Shown here: positions 56,092 through 64,000 of the stretch, in pieces | Numbering within the stretch: the first letter of the stretch is position 1 | How the letters are laid out: each line of letters opens with the position of its first letter | Assembly: GCA_945862505.1 (NCBI GenBank) | Contig: CAMAYJ010000002.1 | Span: forward strand, 17,775-81,774 | Direction of reading: 5' to 3' | Length of the DNA: 64,000 bases | Source: Bifidobacterium breve | GTDB taxonomy: Bacteria > Actinomycetota > Acidimicrobiia > Acidimicrobiales > Acidimicrobilacustridaceae | Notes under the pieces: model-generated | What the model was told of the DNA's origin: nothing | Seen by the model: only the letters and a program-made list of their open reading frames with translations | The model's database searches: none | Made by a program: the position numbers and the translations under genes

Positions 56092-57426
56092 ATGCCGCAG
56101 ACCCTCAATGCATCGCGTGCCATTGCGCAACGCCGTAAACAACGAACAAAACGTCTCCTTGCCCTCGAGGCTGTTGCCGAGTCCCTGCTTTCTGTGTCGG
56201 GACTCACTGGCGCGCCGGTTGTGCATTCCTCCGGTATCGAAGTCGGCCGGTTGGTCGATCTTGTTGTTCGTTGGGAAGGCGAGCCCTACCCGCCCCTCAC
56301 CGGTCTGGTGGTTCGCGTGGGGCGACAGCTCACGTGGGTATCGGCCGACAAGATCGGGGAGATGGAGCAACGCCGTGTTGTCCTTCGTTCGGCCAAAGTC
56401 GACCTCCGTCAGTTCGCTCGCCGTGACAATGAAGTGAAACTTGTCGACGACGTCATCGACCATCAGATGGTTGATGTTGATGGAGTTCGAGTCTTTCGCG
56501 CAGCGGATCTGTTTCTTGCGCGCGTTGGTGGCGGCTACCGCTTGGTGGGTGCCGATGTTGGGTTCTCAACCTTGTTGCGCCGTCTTGGTCCTGCCCGTTG
56601 GCGAGTGCGTCCGCATCCAGATCGAGTGATTGACTGGGCTGCCATTCAGCCGTTCTCCGATCCGGGCGAACCCGTGCGTTTGAGCCGCGCCAATAGCGAA
56701 CTTCGTCGGCTTCGCCCAGGCGAGCTCGCGGATCTTCTTGAGGAACTCGGTCGATCGCAGCGCCAAGAACTTCTTGCTGCCCTCGACGCTGAGACCGCAG
56801 CCGACGCGCTTGAAGAAATGGAGCCAGACGAACTGGCAGTGCTCCTTCGTGATGCAGATCCCGCGCAAGCAGCAGCTCTGCTTGCGGAAATGGAGCCCGA
56901 TGAAGCCGCCGAGGCTCTTCGAGATCTGGACGATGAAACTCGTGAAGAGCTGTTGTCGGCGATGGACCAAGAAGATGCTGCGGTTCTCGTTCGTTTGGTT
57001 GGGTACGACGAAGAGACTGCAGGTGGCCTCATGACCACTGCACTCTTTGCGTTCGATGCCGACCTGACTGTTACTGCAGCGCGTCAATTACTTGAGGAAG
57101 CGGAAGACATCGCGCGACTGGAATCAATTCTCGTGCTCGATGGCGATGGCACATTGCTTGATGACATCTTGATGATCGACCTGTTTATGGCCAAGCCCGA
57201 AGACACGCTTCGTTCCCTTATCGGTACGCCTTGGCCGGTCACCGTCACTGTGGAAGCCCCGATCGAAGATGTGATCGAGTCGTTCGTTGAGAATCGTGGT
57301 TCATCAATTGTGGTTGTCGATGATGACGGACGTCCGATCGGGCGAATCCTTGCTGACGATGTGGTTGACGCACTCATCCCGCAACATGATTCCAGCCGCC
57401 GACCCTTCGCTCGACTGCTCGCGTGA
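56092..57426 (+). CDS. PRC-barrel / MgtE N-terminal / CBS domain protein (no channel domain)
   Basis: GRLVDLVVRWEGEPYPPLTGLVVRVG; LADLLEELGRSQRQELLAALDAETAADALEEMEPDELAVLLRDADPAQAAALLAEMEPDEAAEALRDL (MgtE_N repeats); GGLMTT...; CBS pair; no TM segments. Confidence 0.9.
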   Translation: MPQTLNASRAIAQRRKQRTKRLLALEAVAESLLSVSGLTGAPVVHSSGIEVGRLVDLVVRWEGEPYPPLTGLVVRVGRQLTWVSADKIGEMEQRRVVLRSAKVDLRQFARRDNEVKLVDDVIDHQMVDVDGVRVFRAADLFLARVGGGYRLVGADVGFSTLLRRLGPARWRVRPHPDRVIDWAAIQPFSDPGEPVRLSRANSELRRLRPGELADLLEELGRSQRQELLAALDAETAADALEEMEPDELAVLLRDADPAQAAALLAEMEPDEAAEALRDLDDETREELLSAMDQEDAAVLVRLVGYDEETAGGLMTTALFAFDADLTVTAARQLLEEAEDIARLESILVLDGDGTLLDDILMIDLFMAKPEDTLRSLIGTPWPVTVTVEAPIEDVIESFVENRGSSIVVVDDDGRPIGRILADDVVDALIPQHDSSRRPFARLLA

Positions 57427-57437
57427 ACTGAGCTGTT

Positions 57438-58727
57438 ATGGCCGAGTCAACCAACGAACCAGCGAAGGTGCCTGGCGCGCGGCCGCCCGCGCCCAAACGA
57501 CGCCGTCGTTGGATGATTTGGCTTGCCGTTCTTGGCCCGGGGCTCATTGCGGCAAACGCGGGCAATGATGCCGGTGGTATTGCGACCTACGCATCGGCCG
57601 GTTCGCAATTCGGTTACCGAACCTTGTTCGTGATGATGCTTGTGACAATCGCTCTCGTGATTGTGCAGGAAATGTCTGCACGGCTCGGCGCGTTCACGGG
57701 CGAAGGGCTGATGTCGCTTATTCGCGAGCAATTCCCGCTGCGCGCTTCGACATTCGCCATCGTCTGTTTGCTTATCGCCAACCTCGGACTTGTTGTTTCG
57801 GAATTTGCCGGTATTGGGGCTGCATTCGAACTCTTCGGAGTCTCTCGCTACATCTCGATTCCGATCGGAGCCTTTGCAATTTGGGCCGTGGTCGTCTTCG
57901 GCAACTACCGCTATGCCGAACGAGTCTTTCTGTTGCTGGGGCTGGCGTTCATCACGTATCCAATTGCCGCGATTCTTGGAAAGCCTGATTGGGGAGCGGT
58001 CGTAAGCAACACCCTCATTCCACACATGCTGGGAACAAAGGAATTTCTGTTTCTTGTTGTTGCACTTATTGGCACCACGATTACCCCGTACATGCAGCTT
58101 TATCAAGCGGCTGCGGTAGCTGATAGCGGGCGCGGTCCCGACGAATATCGAATGGTTCGTATCGACACGATTACCGGTGCACTATTCGCCAACTTCATTT
58201 CGATGGCGATCATCATTGCAACCGCTGCCGCAATCGGTGGAACGGGAGTATTGCAATCAGCAGAACAAGCGGCCCAAGCACTGGAGCCTGTTGCTGGAGC
58301 AGCTGCAGAGGCTCTCTTTGGCATCGGGTTGCTCGGTGCATCAGCGCTCGCTGCTGCAGTGGTCCCATTGGCAACTTCGTATGCAGTTGCAGAAGCAGTC
58401 GGCGTCGAGCGTTCGGTTTCTAAGACGTTCCGCGAAGCGCCACTGTTCATGGGGCTATTCACTGCGTTGATCGTGGTCGGCGCTGCAGTGGCGTTGGTTC
58501 CGGGCAACTTGATCTCGCTGCTCATCAACATGCAGGTAGTCAATGGCTTAATCACGCCAATCATCTTGATCTTCATCTTGATCTTGGCGAACCGACGATC
58601 AGTGCTGGGCAACGCAGTGAATGGACCAAAGTTCCGCCTTGCTGCACTCGTCTGCGTGGTTGTCATCGCAACTCTTGCCGTTGTGGTGTTGCTACAAACG
58701 ATTGCTGGTTGGCTCGGGCTTTACTAA
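57438..58727 (+). CDS. NRAMP-family divalent metal transporter
   Basis: LGPGLIAANAGNDAGGIATYASAGSQFGYRTLFVMM..., 11-TM pattern. Confidence 0.9.
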   Translation: MAESTNEPAKVPGARPPAPKRRRRWMIWLAVLGPGLIAANAGNDAGGIATYASAGSQFGYRTLFVMMLVTIALVIVQEMSARLGAFTGEGLMSLIREQFPLRASTFAIVCLLIANLGLVVSEFAGIGAAFELFGVSRYISIPIGAFAIWAVVVFGNYRYAERVFLLLGLAFITYPIAAILGKPDWGAVVSNTLIPHMLGTKEFLFLVVALIGTTITPYMQLYQAAAVADSGRGPDEYRMVRIDTITGALFANFISMAIIIATAAAIGGTGVLQSAEQAAQALEPVAGAAAEALFGIGLLGASALAAAVVPLATSYAVAEAVGVERSVSKTFREAPLFMGLFTALIVVGAAVALVPGNLISLLINMQVVNGLITPIILIFILILANRRSVLGNAVNGPKFRLAALVCVVVIATLAVVVLLQTIAGWLGLY

Positions 58728-58804
58728 CGGCTCGCTCAGGCGGGGTACGCACACTGCAGTCGGGGTGGAATTCGCCACTCGGGCATTTGTGGCAATCTCA
58801 CGTC

Positions 58805-59179
58805 GTGGATTACTTGCGGATTTGGGCCGACGAAGATGGTGAGAGTCACTTCGAAGACGTCACGCTCGACCGTGTGGTGAACCCGGCCGAACGAGGCGTG
58901 GCTGAACTTTGGGTTTCTCCTGGCGCGGATGTCGATTGCGTGCAGTTCCTTACCGTGCAAGCGGTGGACCAAGTGCCGGCTGCGCATAATGCACCGCGGC
59001 GACAGTTCGTGGTCTTCCTCGACGGCTGGGTGCGGATCACCACCAGCGATGGCGAAACGCGAACATTGCCAGCGGGTTCCGTGGTGCTTGCCGAGGACGA
59101 ACATGGCAAGGGTCATGTCACCGAACTTGAACCGGGTGTGAGGCGAGTACTGCAGATTCCTGTTGAACCACTCGGCTAG
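58805..59179 (+). CDS. Cupin-like domain protein
   Basis: VDYLRIWADEDGESHFEDVTLDRVV...RRQFVVFLDGWVRITTSDGETRTLPAGSVVLAEDEHGKGHVTE. Confidence 0.72.
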   Translation: MDYLRIWADEDGESHFEDVTLDRVVNPAERGVAELWVSPGADVDCVQFLTVQAVDQVPAAHNAPRRQFVVFLDGWVRITTSDGETRTLPAGSVVLAEDEHGKGHVTELEPGVRRVLQIPVEPLG

Positions 59180-59239
59180 CCCGGCTGTGTACGGTTCAGT
59201 AAAACTGGTCAAAAATCGAAACCGGGACTAAAGGCTTTT

Positions 59240-60802
59240 ATGAATTCAGAAACTATTTATCGCCGACGCTGGTGGATTCTTGTTGTACTCGCCCTCAGCG
59301 TCTTTCTCGTTGTTGTCGACAACACGATCGTGAATGTGGCACTGCCCACGTTGAGTCGAGATCTCAATGCATCGACCACTGATCTTCAGTGGATCGTTGA
59401 TGCCTACAGCCTTGTGTTCGCTGGACTCCTTCTTGCCGCCGGCGGTTTGGGTGATCGCATCGGCCGCAAGGGAACAATGCAGGTCGGTCTCGTTGTCTTC
59501 GCTGCGACATCAGTCGTTGCAGCGTTCTCAACCAGTTCGGGTCAATTGATTGCTTCTCGTGCCGCTATGGGTATCGGCGCCGCATTGGTGTTTCCTGCAA
59601 CGCTCGCCATTCTCACCAACGTCTTCACCGATCCGACGGAACGAGCAAAGGCGATCGGTGCATGGTCAGCCGTTTCCGGTATGGCGGTTGCTTTCGGACC
59701 AGTCACCGGCGGCATCTTGCTTGAACACTTCTGGTGGGGATCAATTTTCCTCGTGAACGTACCGATCGTTGCGATTGCACTTCTCGCCGGCTGGTTCCTT
59801 GTTCCCACGTCCCGCGACCCTGATTCGGGTGCATTCGACTGGGTCGGTACGGTTGTCTCAATCCTCGGTGTTGGCCTGCTCGTGTACACCGTCATCGAAG
59901 GACCGCACGCCGGCTGGAACTCGGTGGCGACGATCGGTGGCTTCATCGGTGCTGCGGTCTTGCTCGCCGTCTTTGTGGTTTACGAGCTTCGCCGAGAGCA
60001 TCCATTGCTCGATGTCCGCGTGTTTCGCATCGCGCGTTTCAGTGCAGCGGCTGGATCAATCGCTATCGCCTTCTTCACGCTCTTCGGATTTATTTTCATC
60101 GTTACGCAGTATTTCCAGTTCGTGCGCGGGTACTCGACGTTGTCTGCAGGCCTGCACACTCTCCCGTTTGCGATCTTCGCCGCGATCACCGCGCCAAACG
60201 CGGCGCGGCTTGCTCTGCGGTTTGGACCGCGGCGTGTAGTGGGAACTGGTCTGCTTACGATGATGATTGGCTTCATCATCATCGGTTTCTGCGATGCCGA
60301 TACGGCGTACTTCGGACCAGTCGTGATTTCGATGGCGTTCATCGCAACGGGTCTTTCGCTCGTTACGTCACCCTCAACCGCAGCGGTCATGTCGTCATTG
60401 CCGAAAGAAAAAGCAGGCGCGGGTGCAGCAGTCAATGACACCACGCGTGAAATCGGTGGAACGCTGGGTGTGGCGGTGGTGGGCAGTGTGTTCGCATCGG
60501 TCTACGCCCCAAAGATCGGTGAGTTCCTCGCGAAGTTTCCTCAGGTTCCGGCCGAAGCGGTTACTGCAGCAAAAGCCTCTATGGCTGCTGCGATCGTGGT
60601 TGCGTCACAAGCGCCCACCGAAGTTCAAGAACTTTTCCAAACCTCTGCTTCTGACGCGTTCATGCAAGGAATGCGCCTTGGGTGCTTCGTGTGTGCTGGC
60701 GTCGCATTGTGTGGATCGATTGCGGCATTCGTCTTTCTTCCTGACCTCGAGTCCGAGGAAGCTCCGCATCCGGGTGAATGGTATGATCTCGAACAATCTT
60801 GA
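59240..60802 (+). CDS. MFS transporter, DHA2/EmrB-QacA family
   Basis: VVDNTIVNVALPTLSRDLNASTTDLQWIVDAYSLVFAGLLLAAGGLGDRIGRKG; 14-TM pattern. Confidence 0.93.
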   Translation: MNSETIYRRRWWILVVLALSVFLVVVDNTIVNVALPTLSRDLNASTTDLQWIVDAYSLVFAGLLLAAGGLGDRIGRKGTMQVGLVVFAATSVVAAFSTSSGQLIASRAAMGIGAALVFPATLAILTNVFTDPTERAKAIGAWSAVSGMAVAFGPVTGGILLEHFWWGSIFLVNVPIVAIALLAGWFLVPTSRDPDSGAFDWVGTVVSILGVGLLVYTVIEGPHAGWNSVATIGGFIGAAVLLAVFVVYELRREHPLLDVRVFRIARFSAAAGSIAIAFFTLFGFIFIVTQYFQFVRGYSTLSAGLHTLPFAIFAAITAPNAARLALRFGPRRVVGTGLLTMMIGFIIIGFCDADTAYFGPVVISMAFIATGLSLVTSPSTAAVMSSLPKEKAGAGAAVNDTTREIGGTLGVAVVGSVFASVYAPKIGEFLAKFPQVPAEAVTAAKASMAAAIVVASQAPTEVQELFQTSASDAFMQGMRLGCFVCAGVALCGSIAAFVFLPDLESEEAPHPGEWYDLEQS

Positions 60803-60835
60803 GCACGATTGTCCAGCATTCGCGAGACTGCATGA

Positions 60836-61342
60836 ATGCTCACAACCGACGAACTCATTGCACGCGCCGAGATCACCGATGTGATTCAGCGGCTCGCACG
60901 CGGCACCGACCGGCTTGATCGCGAACTCATGGCATCCTGCTATCACTCCGATGGTTTTGATGATCACAACTCATTCCGAGGTTCGGGCGTTGAGTTCGCC
61001 GATTGGGTGTGCACGGTGCTGCCTCATTTCGCGGCCACGACGCACTTCATCGCCCTCCCTCACATTCGCCTTGACGGTGATGTGGCCCAAGTCGATACCT
61101 ATTGCGTTGCTCACCATGTGAGCCGAGCCGATGAATCTGGCCAAGCAACTGACATGGTCATGGCTCTTCGCTACGTCGACCGTTTCGAGCGCCGTTCAGG
61201 ACAATGGCTCATCGCCAAGCGGGTCTGTGCCTTTGATTGGAACTACACCGTGGCCTTCGATCCGGCGGGAACCTTCCAATGGGAGGAAGATTTCTCTGTT
61301 GGGGCAAGGGATCGCACCGATCTGACCTACGGGGGCGTCTGA
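60836..61342 (+). CDS. SnoaL-like / NTF2-fold protein
   Basis: LIARAEITDVIQRLARGTDRLDRELMASCYHSDGFDDHNSFRGSG... Confidence 0.85.
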   Translation: MLTTDELIARAEITDVIQRLARGTDRLDRELMASCYHSDGFDDHNSFRGSGVEFADWVCTVLPHFAATTHFIALPHIRLDGDVAQVDTYCVAHHVSRADESGQATDMVMALRYVDRFERRSGQWLIAKRVCAFDWNYTVAFDPAGTFQWEEDFSVGARDRTDLTYGGV

Positions 61343-61524
61343 GCCCGGGGAATCGGGACAGAACCCTTTCGGGAGAGGAGATTTCCCGGCGCGATGACGT
61401 TTGTCACTTCCGAAATGAGACAGTAACCTCACTGTTTGCCGTCACCTTGGTGTCGGCCCATGGGGGAGGTCATAACGGCCCACCTCGCACTGATTCCAGT
61501 GCGCTGCAATGCAGGTTTCGCTTG

Positions 61525-61561
61525 TTGTATCGAGTGAAACACCCGATTTCGGTCGGTACAA
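61525..61561. promoter_or_regulatory. Inverted repeat just upstream of the substrate-binding protein gene
   Basis: TTGTATCG ... CGGTACAA (8 bp, one G-U) directly before the aaagggga RBS. Confidence 0.4.
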
Positions 61562-61585
61562 CAGTCATCTACAAAGGGGAATTTA

Positions 61586-62998
61586 GTGCCTAAAAGTAAT
61601 GGAAGTACACCGGTCAAGAGCCGGTCGAAGCGTCGCACCAGCGGCGCCGTGCTGGTTGTGGCGTTTGTCGCCGTTCTCAGCATTTTCGCTGCAGCATGTG
61701 GCGGCAGCAGCCGTTCATCTGGCGACAGCACTGCGACAACGAAGGCTGCTTCAGCAACCGATTTCGGCACCATGGCTTCGCCATGTGGCAAGGGCGATGC
61801 CAAGGGCGCAACCGCCCAGGGCGTGACCGACACTTCCATCACGATTGGTTACGGAGATGATGCGGGTTACTCAGCAGCTCCTGGCCTCAACAAGGAAATG
61901 TCTGACGCCATGAAGGCCATGATCAAGTGGTGTAACGATCAGGGTGGCATTAACGGCCGTCAGGTGACGGGTAAGTACTACGACGCAGCAATTATGAATG
62001 TCAACAACGTCATGACCGAGGCATGTACTCAGGTGTTCATGCTGGTGGGCGAAGGTTGGTCACTCGACTCGGCCCAAGAGAAGACCCGACTTGGCTGCAA
62101 AATGGCTGCAGTTCCCACCTATACGGTGAGTCCAGCATTTGCAAACGGTGCTCTCATGATCCAGCCGGTTCCGAACCCTATTGATAAGACGCCACTTTCG
62201 GGTCCTTACCAGTTGGCCCAACTTTTCCCGACGGCAGTCAAGAAGGCAGCAATTTTCACTGCAAATTATGCAGCAACAAAGGACACCACAGACAAGGCCC
62301 TGGCCGCTTTCCCGGCCGCAGGATGGACGTTCCTTGACTGTGAGCAGGTGTACAACATTGGCGGTGAGTCCAACTGGACTCCGTTCGTTCAGCGTTTGAA
62401 GGATTGTGGCGCTGAAATGGTGTACTTCTCTGGTTCTCCAGCGCCGAACTTCCAGAATGTGCTCGACGCCGCCAAGCAGATTGGCTACGCCCCGAAGTGG
62501 TATTCGGATTCCAATTTCTATGACACGTCTTTCGCAAATTGGAACACCGCTGGGCTGGCGGACAACGTTTATGTTCGTATGGCTTTTTATCCCTTCGAAC
62601 AAGCAAGCGAGCATCCTGCTACTCAGAAGTATCTTGACCTCCTGAAAGCTGCAAATGGGAAGACAGGTCTTCTTGGTGCACAGGCAACCTCGAGCTTCCT
62701 GCTTTGGGCCATGGGGGCAAAGGAATGCGGAAGCACGCTGACAAGTGACTGTGTGTTGGGCAAACTGAAGGCAGTGAACAAATGGGATGCCGGCGGATTA
62801 CAGGCCACCACCAACCCAGGTGCGAATCTCCCTCCAGATTGCGGCATGCTTGTGAAGCTCGAAAGCACCAAATATGTACAGGTTGCTCCGGCGAAAATTG
62901 GCCAGATGGAATGTTCTGACAAGTTCGTTGGCAACGTGGCTGGACCAGTAGTTGCAGCCGCCAAACTTGATGCCAATCGCATCTCGCAAGCCGGCTAG
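61586..62998 (+). CDS. ABC transporter substrate-binding lipoprotein (branched-chain amino acid/amide type)
   Basis: Lipobox FAAAC, ITIGYGDDAGYSAAPGLNKEMSDAMKAMIKWCNDQGGINGRQVTGKYYDAA... Confidence 0.88.
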   Translation: MPKSNGSTPVKSRSKRRTSGAVLVVAFVAVLSIFAAACGGSSRSSGDSTATTKAASATDFGTMASPCGKGDAKGATAQGVTDTSITIGYGDDAGYSAAPGLNKEMSDAMKAMIKWCNDQGGINGRQVTGKYYDAAIMNVNNVMTEACTQVFMLVGEGWSLDSAQEKTRLGCKMAAVPTYTVSPAFANGALMIQPVPNPIDKTPLSGPYQLAQLFPTAVKKAAIFTANYAATKDTTDKALAAFPAAGWTFLDCEQVYNIGGESNWTPFVQRLKDCGAEMVYFSGSPAPNFQNVLDAAKQIGYAPKWYSDSNFYDTSFANWNTAGLADNVYVRMAFYPFEQASEHPATQKYLDLLKAANGKTGLLGAQATSSFLLWAMGAKECGSTLTSDCVLGKLKAVNKWDAGGLQATTNPGANLPPDCGMLVKLESTKYVQVAPAKIGQMECSDKFVGNVAGPVVAAAKLDANRISQAG

Positions 62999-63033
62999 AA
63001 GTTCAAGGCACTTTGGTGCCTTGGTGTTACTGA

Positions 63034-63075
63034 GGGCGGTCGTCGGGAAACCGGCGTCCGCCCTTAGTCGTTTTC
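63034..63075 (+). terminator. Intrinsic terminator after the substrate-binding protein gene
   Basis: gggcggtcgtcgg-gaaa-ccggcgtccgccc then ttagtcgtttt. Confidence 0.7.
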
Positions 63076-63116
63076 CGGCGATGTCGCGAGCCCGCATGTT
63101 CTCGTGCAGCGCGTGG

Positions 63117-64000
63117 TCAGGTGCGAAGAGTGATGGCGATGCCATCACCATTTGCGAGCAGTTCAATCGCTTTCGCAGCGTCTTCAAGTGAGAAATTATG
63201 CGTATGGAGTTGCGCGACAAGATCGGGTGAGGTTTCGATCAGCGCCACTGCTCGTTTGAAGTTAGCCGTGTCAACGGCGCGAACACCTTTGATCGTGAGC
63301 CGACGCATTGCGATTTCATCGGTCGGGAATCCATCGACTGCGTTGCCTTTCATTCCCGCAAGAATGATTGTTCCGCCAGGGCGAACGATTCGAAGCGCGT
63401 CGTGGATGGGTTGCAGGGCATGAGGGGTTGTGTCGACAACAACATCGACGCCCTTGCCATCTGTTGCAGCAAGAACCGCATCGACAGCGCTGTCGGATTC
63501 AGTGTTGATGGCGAGATCAGCACCGAATGATTCCGCAAGTTCGAGCTTCTGGCGGTCGCGTGCACCGAAACCAGTGACAAAAATCTGAGATGCGCCAACC
63601 GATTTTGCCGCGATGACACTGGCCAGTCCTCGTTGGCCGGAACCAAAAATGGCGATTGATTGCCCCGGCTGCAGGTTCGGCGCGTCGACAGCCCAGGCGA
63701 AACCGGCGCCGAGAGGATTGAAGAGGGCAGCGATGGACGCGTCGATTGTGGAAGTGATTTTGATCGGGCGCGACTGTGGCGACAGATACATGTAGTCACT
63801 AAACCCGCCCCAGAGCGATGGCTCGACCGAGGTGGGAAGGAATCCGTGCGTTCCGGGCGAAGCCAGACAATTGTTGCCGTCCTGGCAAGAAGCGCATTGT
63901 CCGCAGGCCAATTCTGCAGGGACAATCACGCGGTCTCCTGCGACAACACCCCAAGCTCGCGATGCCGAGGCGCCAATAGTCTCGATGATCCCGACGGCTT
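63117..64000 (-). CDS. Zinc-binding alcohol dehydrogenase family protein, partial (N-terminus beyond the right edge)
   Basis: AVGIIETIGASASRAWGVVAGDRVIVPAELACGQCASCQDGNNC...SIAIFGSGQRGLASVIAAKSVGA; open through position 64000. Confidence 0.93.
   Translation of the reverse strand, partial: AVGIIETIGASASRAWGVVAGDRVIVPAELACGQCASCQDGNNCLASPGTHGFLPTSVEPSLWGGFSDYMYLSPQSRPIKITSTIDASIAALFNPLGAGFAWAVDAPNLQPGQSIAIFGSGQRGLASVIAAKSVGASQIFVTGFGARDRQKLELAESFGADLAINTESDSAVDAVLAATDGKGVDVVVDTTPHALQPIHDALRIVRPGGTIILAGMKGNAVDGFPTDEIAMRRLTIKGVRAVDTANFKRAVALIETSPDLVAQLHTHNFSLEDAAKAIELLANGDGIAITLRT

Noticed and set aside
56566-57087. Minus-strand ORFs 56566..57087 and 56646..57038
   Set aside because: Antisense to the strongly supported MgtE_N/CBS gene; serine-rich or low-similarity shadows.

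Overview
The window is a gene-dense, ordinary-looking chromosomal segment from an actinobacterium. I infer Acidimicrobiia-like from gene content and synteny with Mycobacterium and Streptomyces; this is not proven. I call about 60 protein genes, an SRP RNA, and four tRNAs (Ser-GGA, Ser-CGA, Pro-CGG, Lys-TTT). I saw no rRNA, CRISPR array, transposase or prophage. The left edge is inside dnaX (- strand) and the right edge is inside a zinc alcohol dehydrogenase (- strand). Recognisable blocks: dnaX/SRP RNA/tRNA-Ser/tadA; acyl-CoA metabolism (acyl-CoA carboxylase beta with a small epsilon-like subunit, CoA transferase, an ethylmalonyl-CoA-mutase-like enzyme, 3-hydroxyacyl-CoA dehydrogenase); lysC-asd; a twin ArsA/Get3-like ATPase - NfeD - WhiB - FxsA - MBL block; a membrane glycosyltransferase/deacetylase/methyltransferase cassette; mshA-YbjN-proC; a rex-siroheme-hemA-hemC operon; a copper ATPase with chaperone; and an MgtE_N/CBS protein beside an NRAMP transporter. 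The most notable gene is a heliorhodopsin at 8001-8810 (-), an unusual seven-helix retinal protein, with an FeS-type photolyase elsewhere in the window. Other leads: a 21-codon upstream ORF with a near-perfect Shine-Dalgarno ahead of the MgtE_N/CBS-NRAMP genes, a predicted internal translation start in lysC, degenerate catalytic domains in NfeD-like and cyclophilin-like proteins, a MoaD-like protein with residues after the diglycine, a candidate Rex operator, and several inverted repeats. All calls come from reading the sequence; no searches or folding programs were run.
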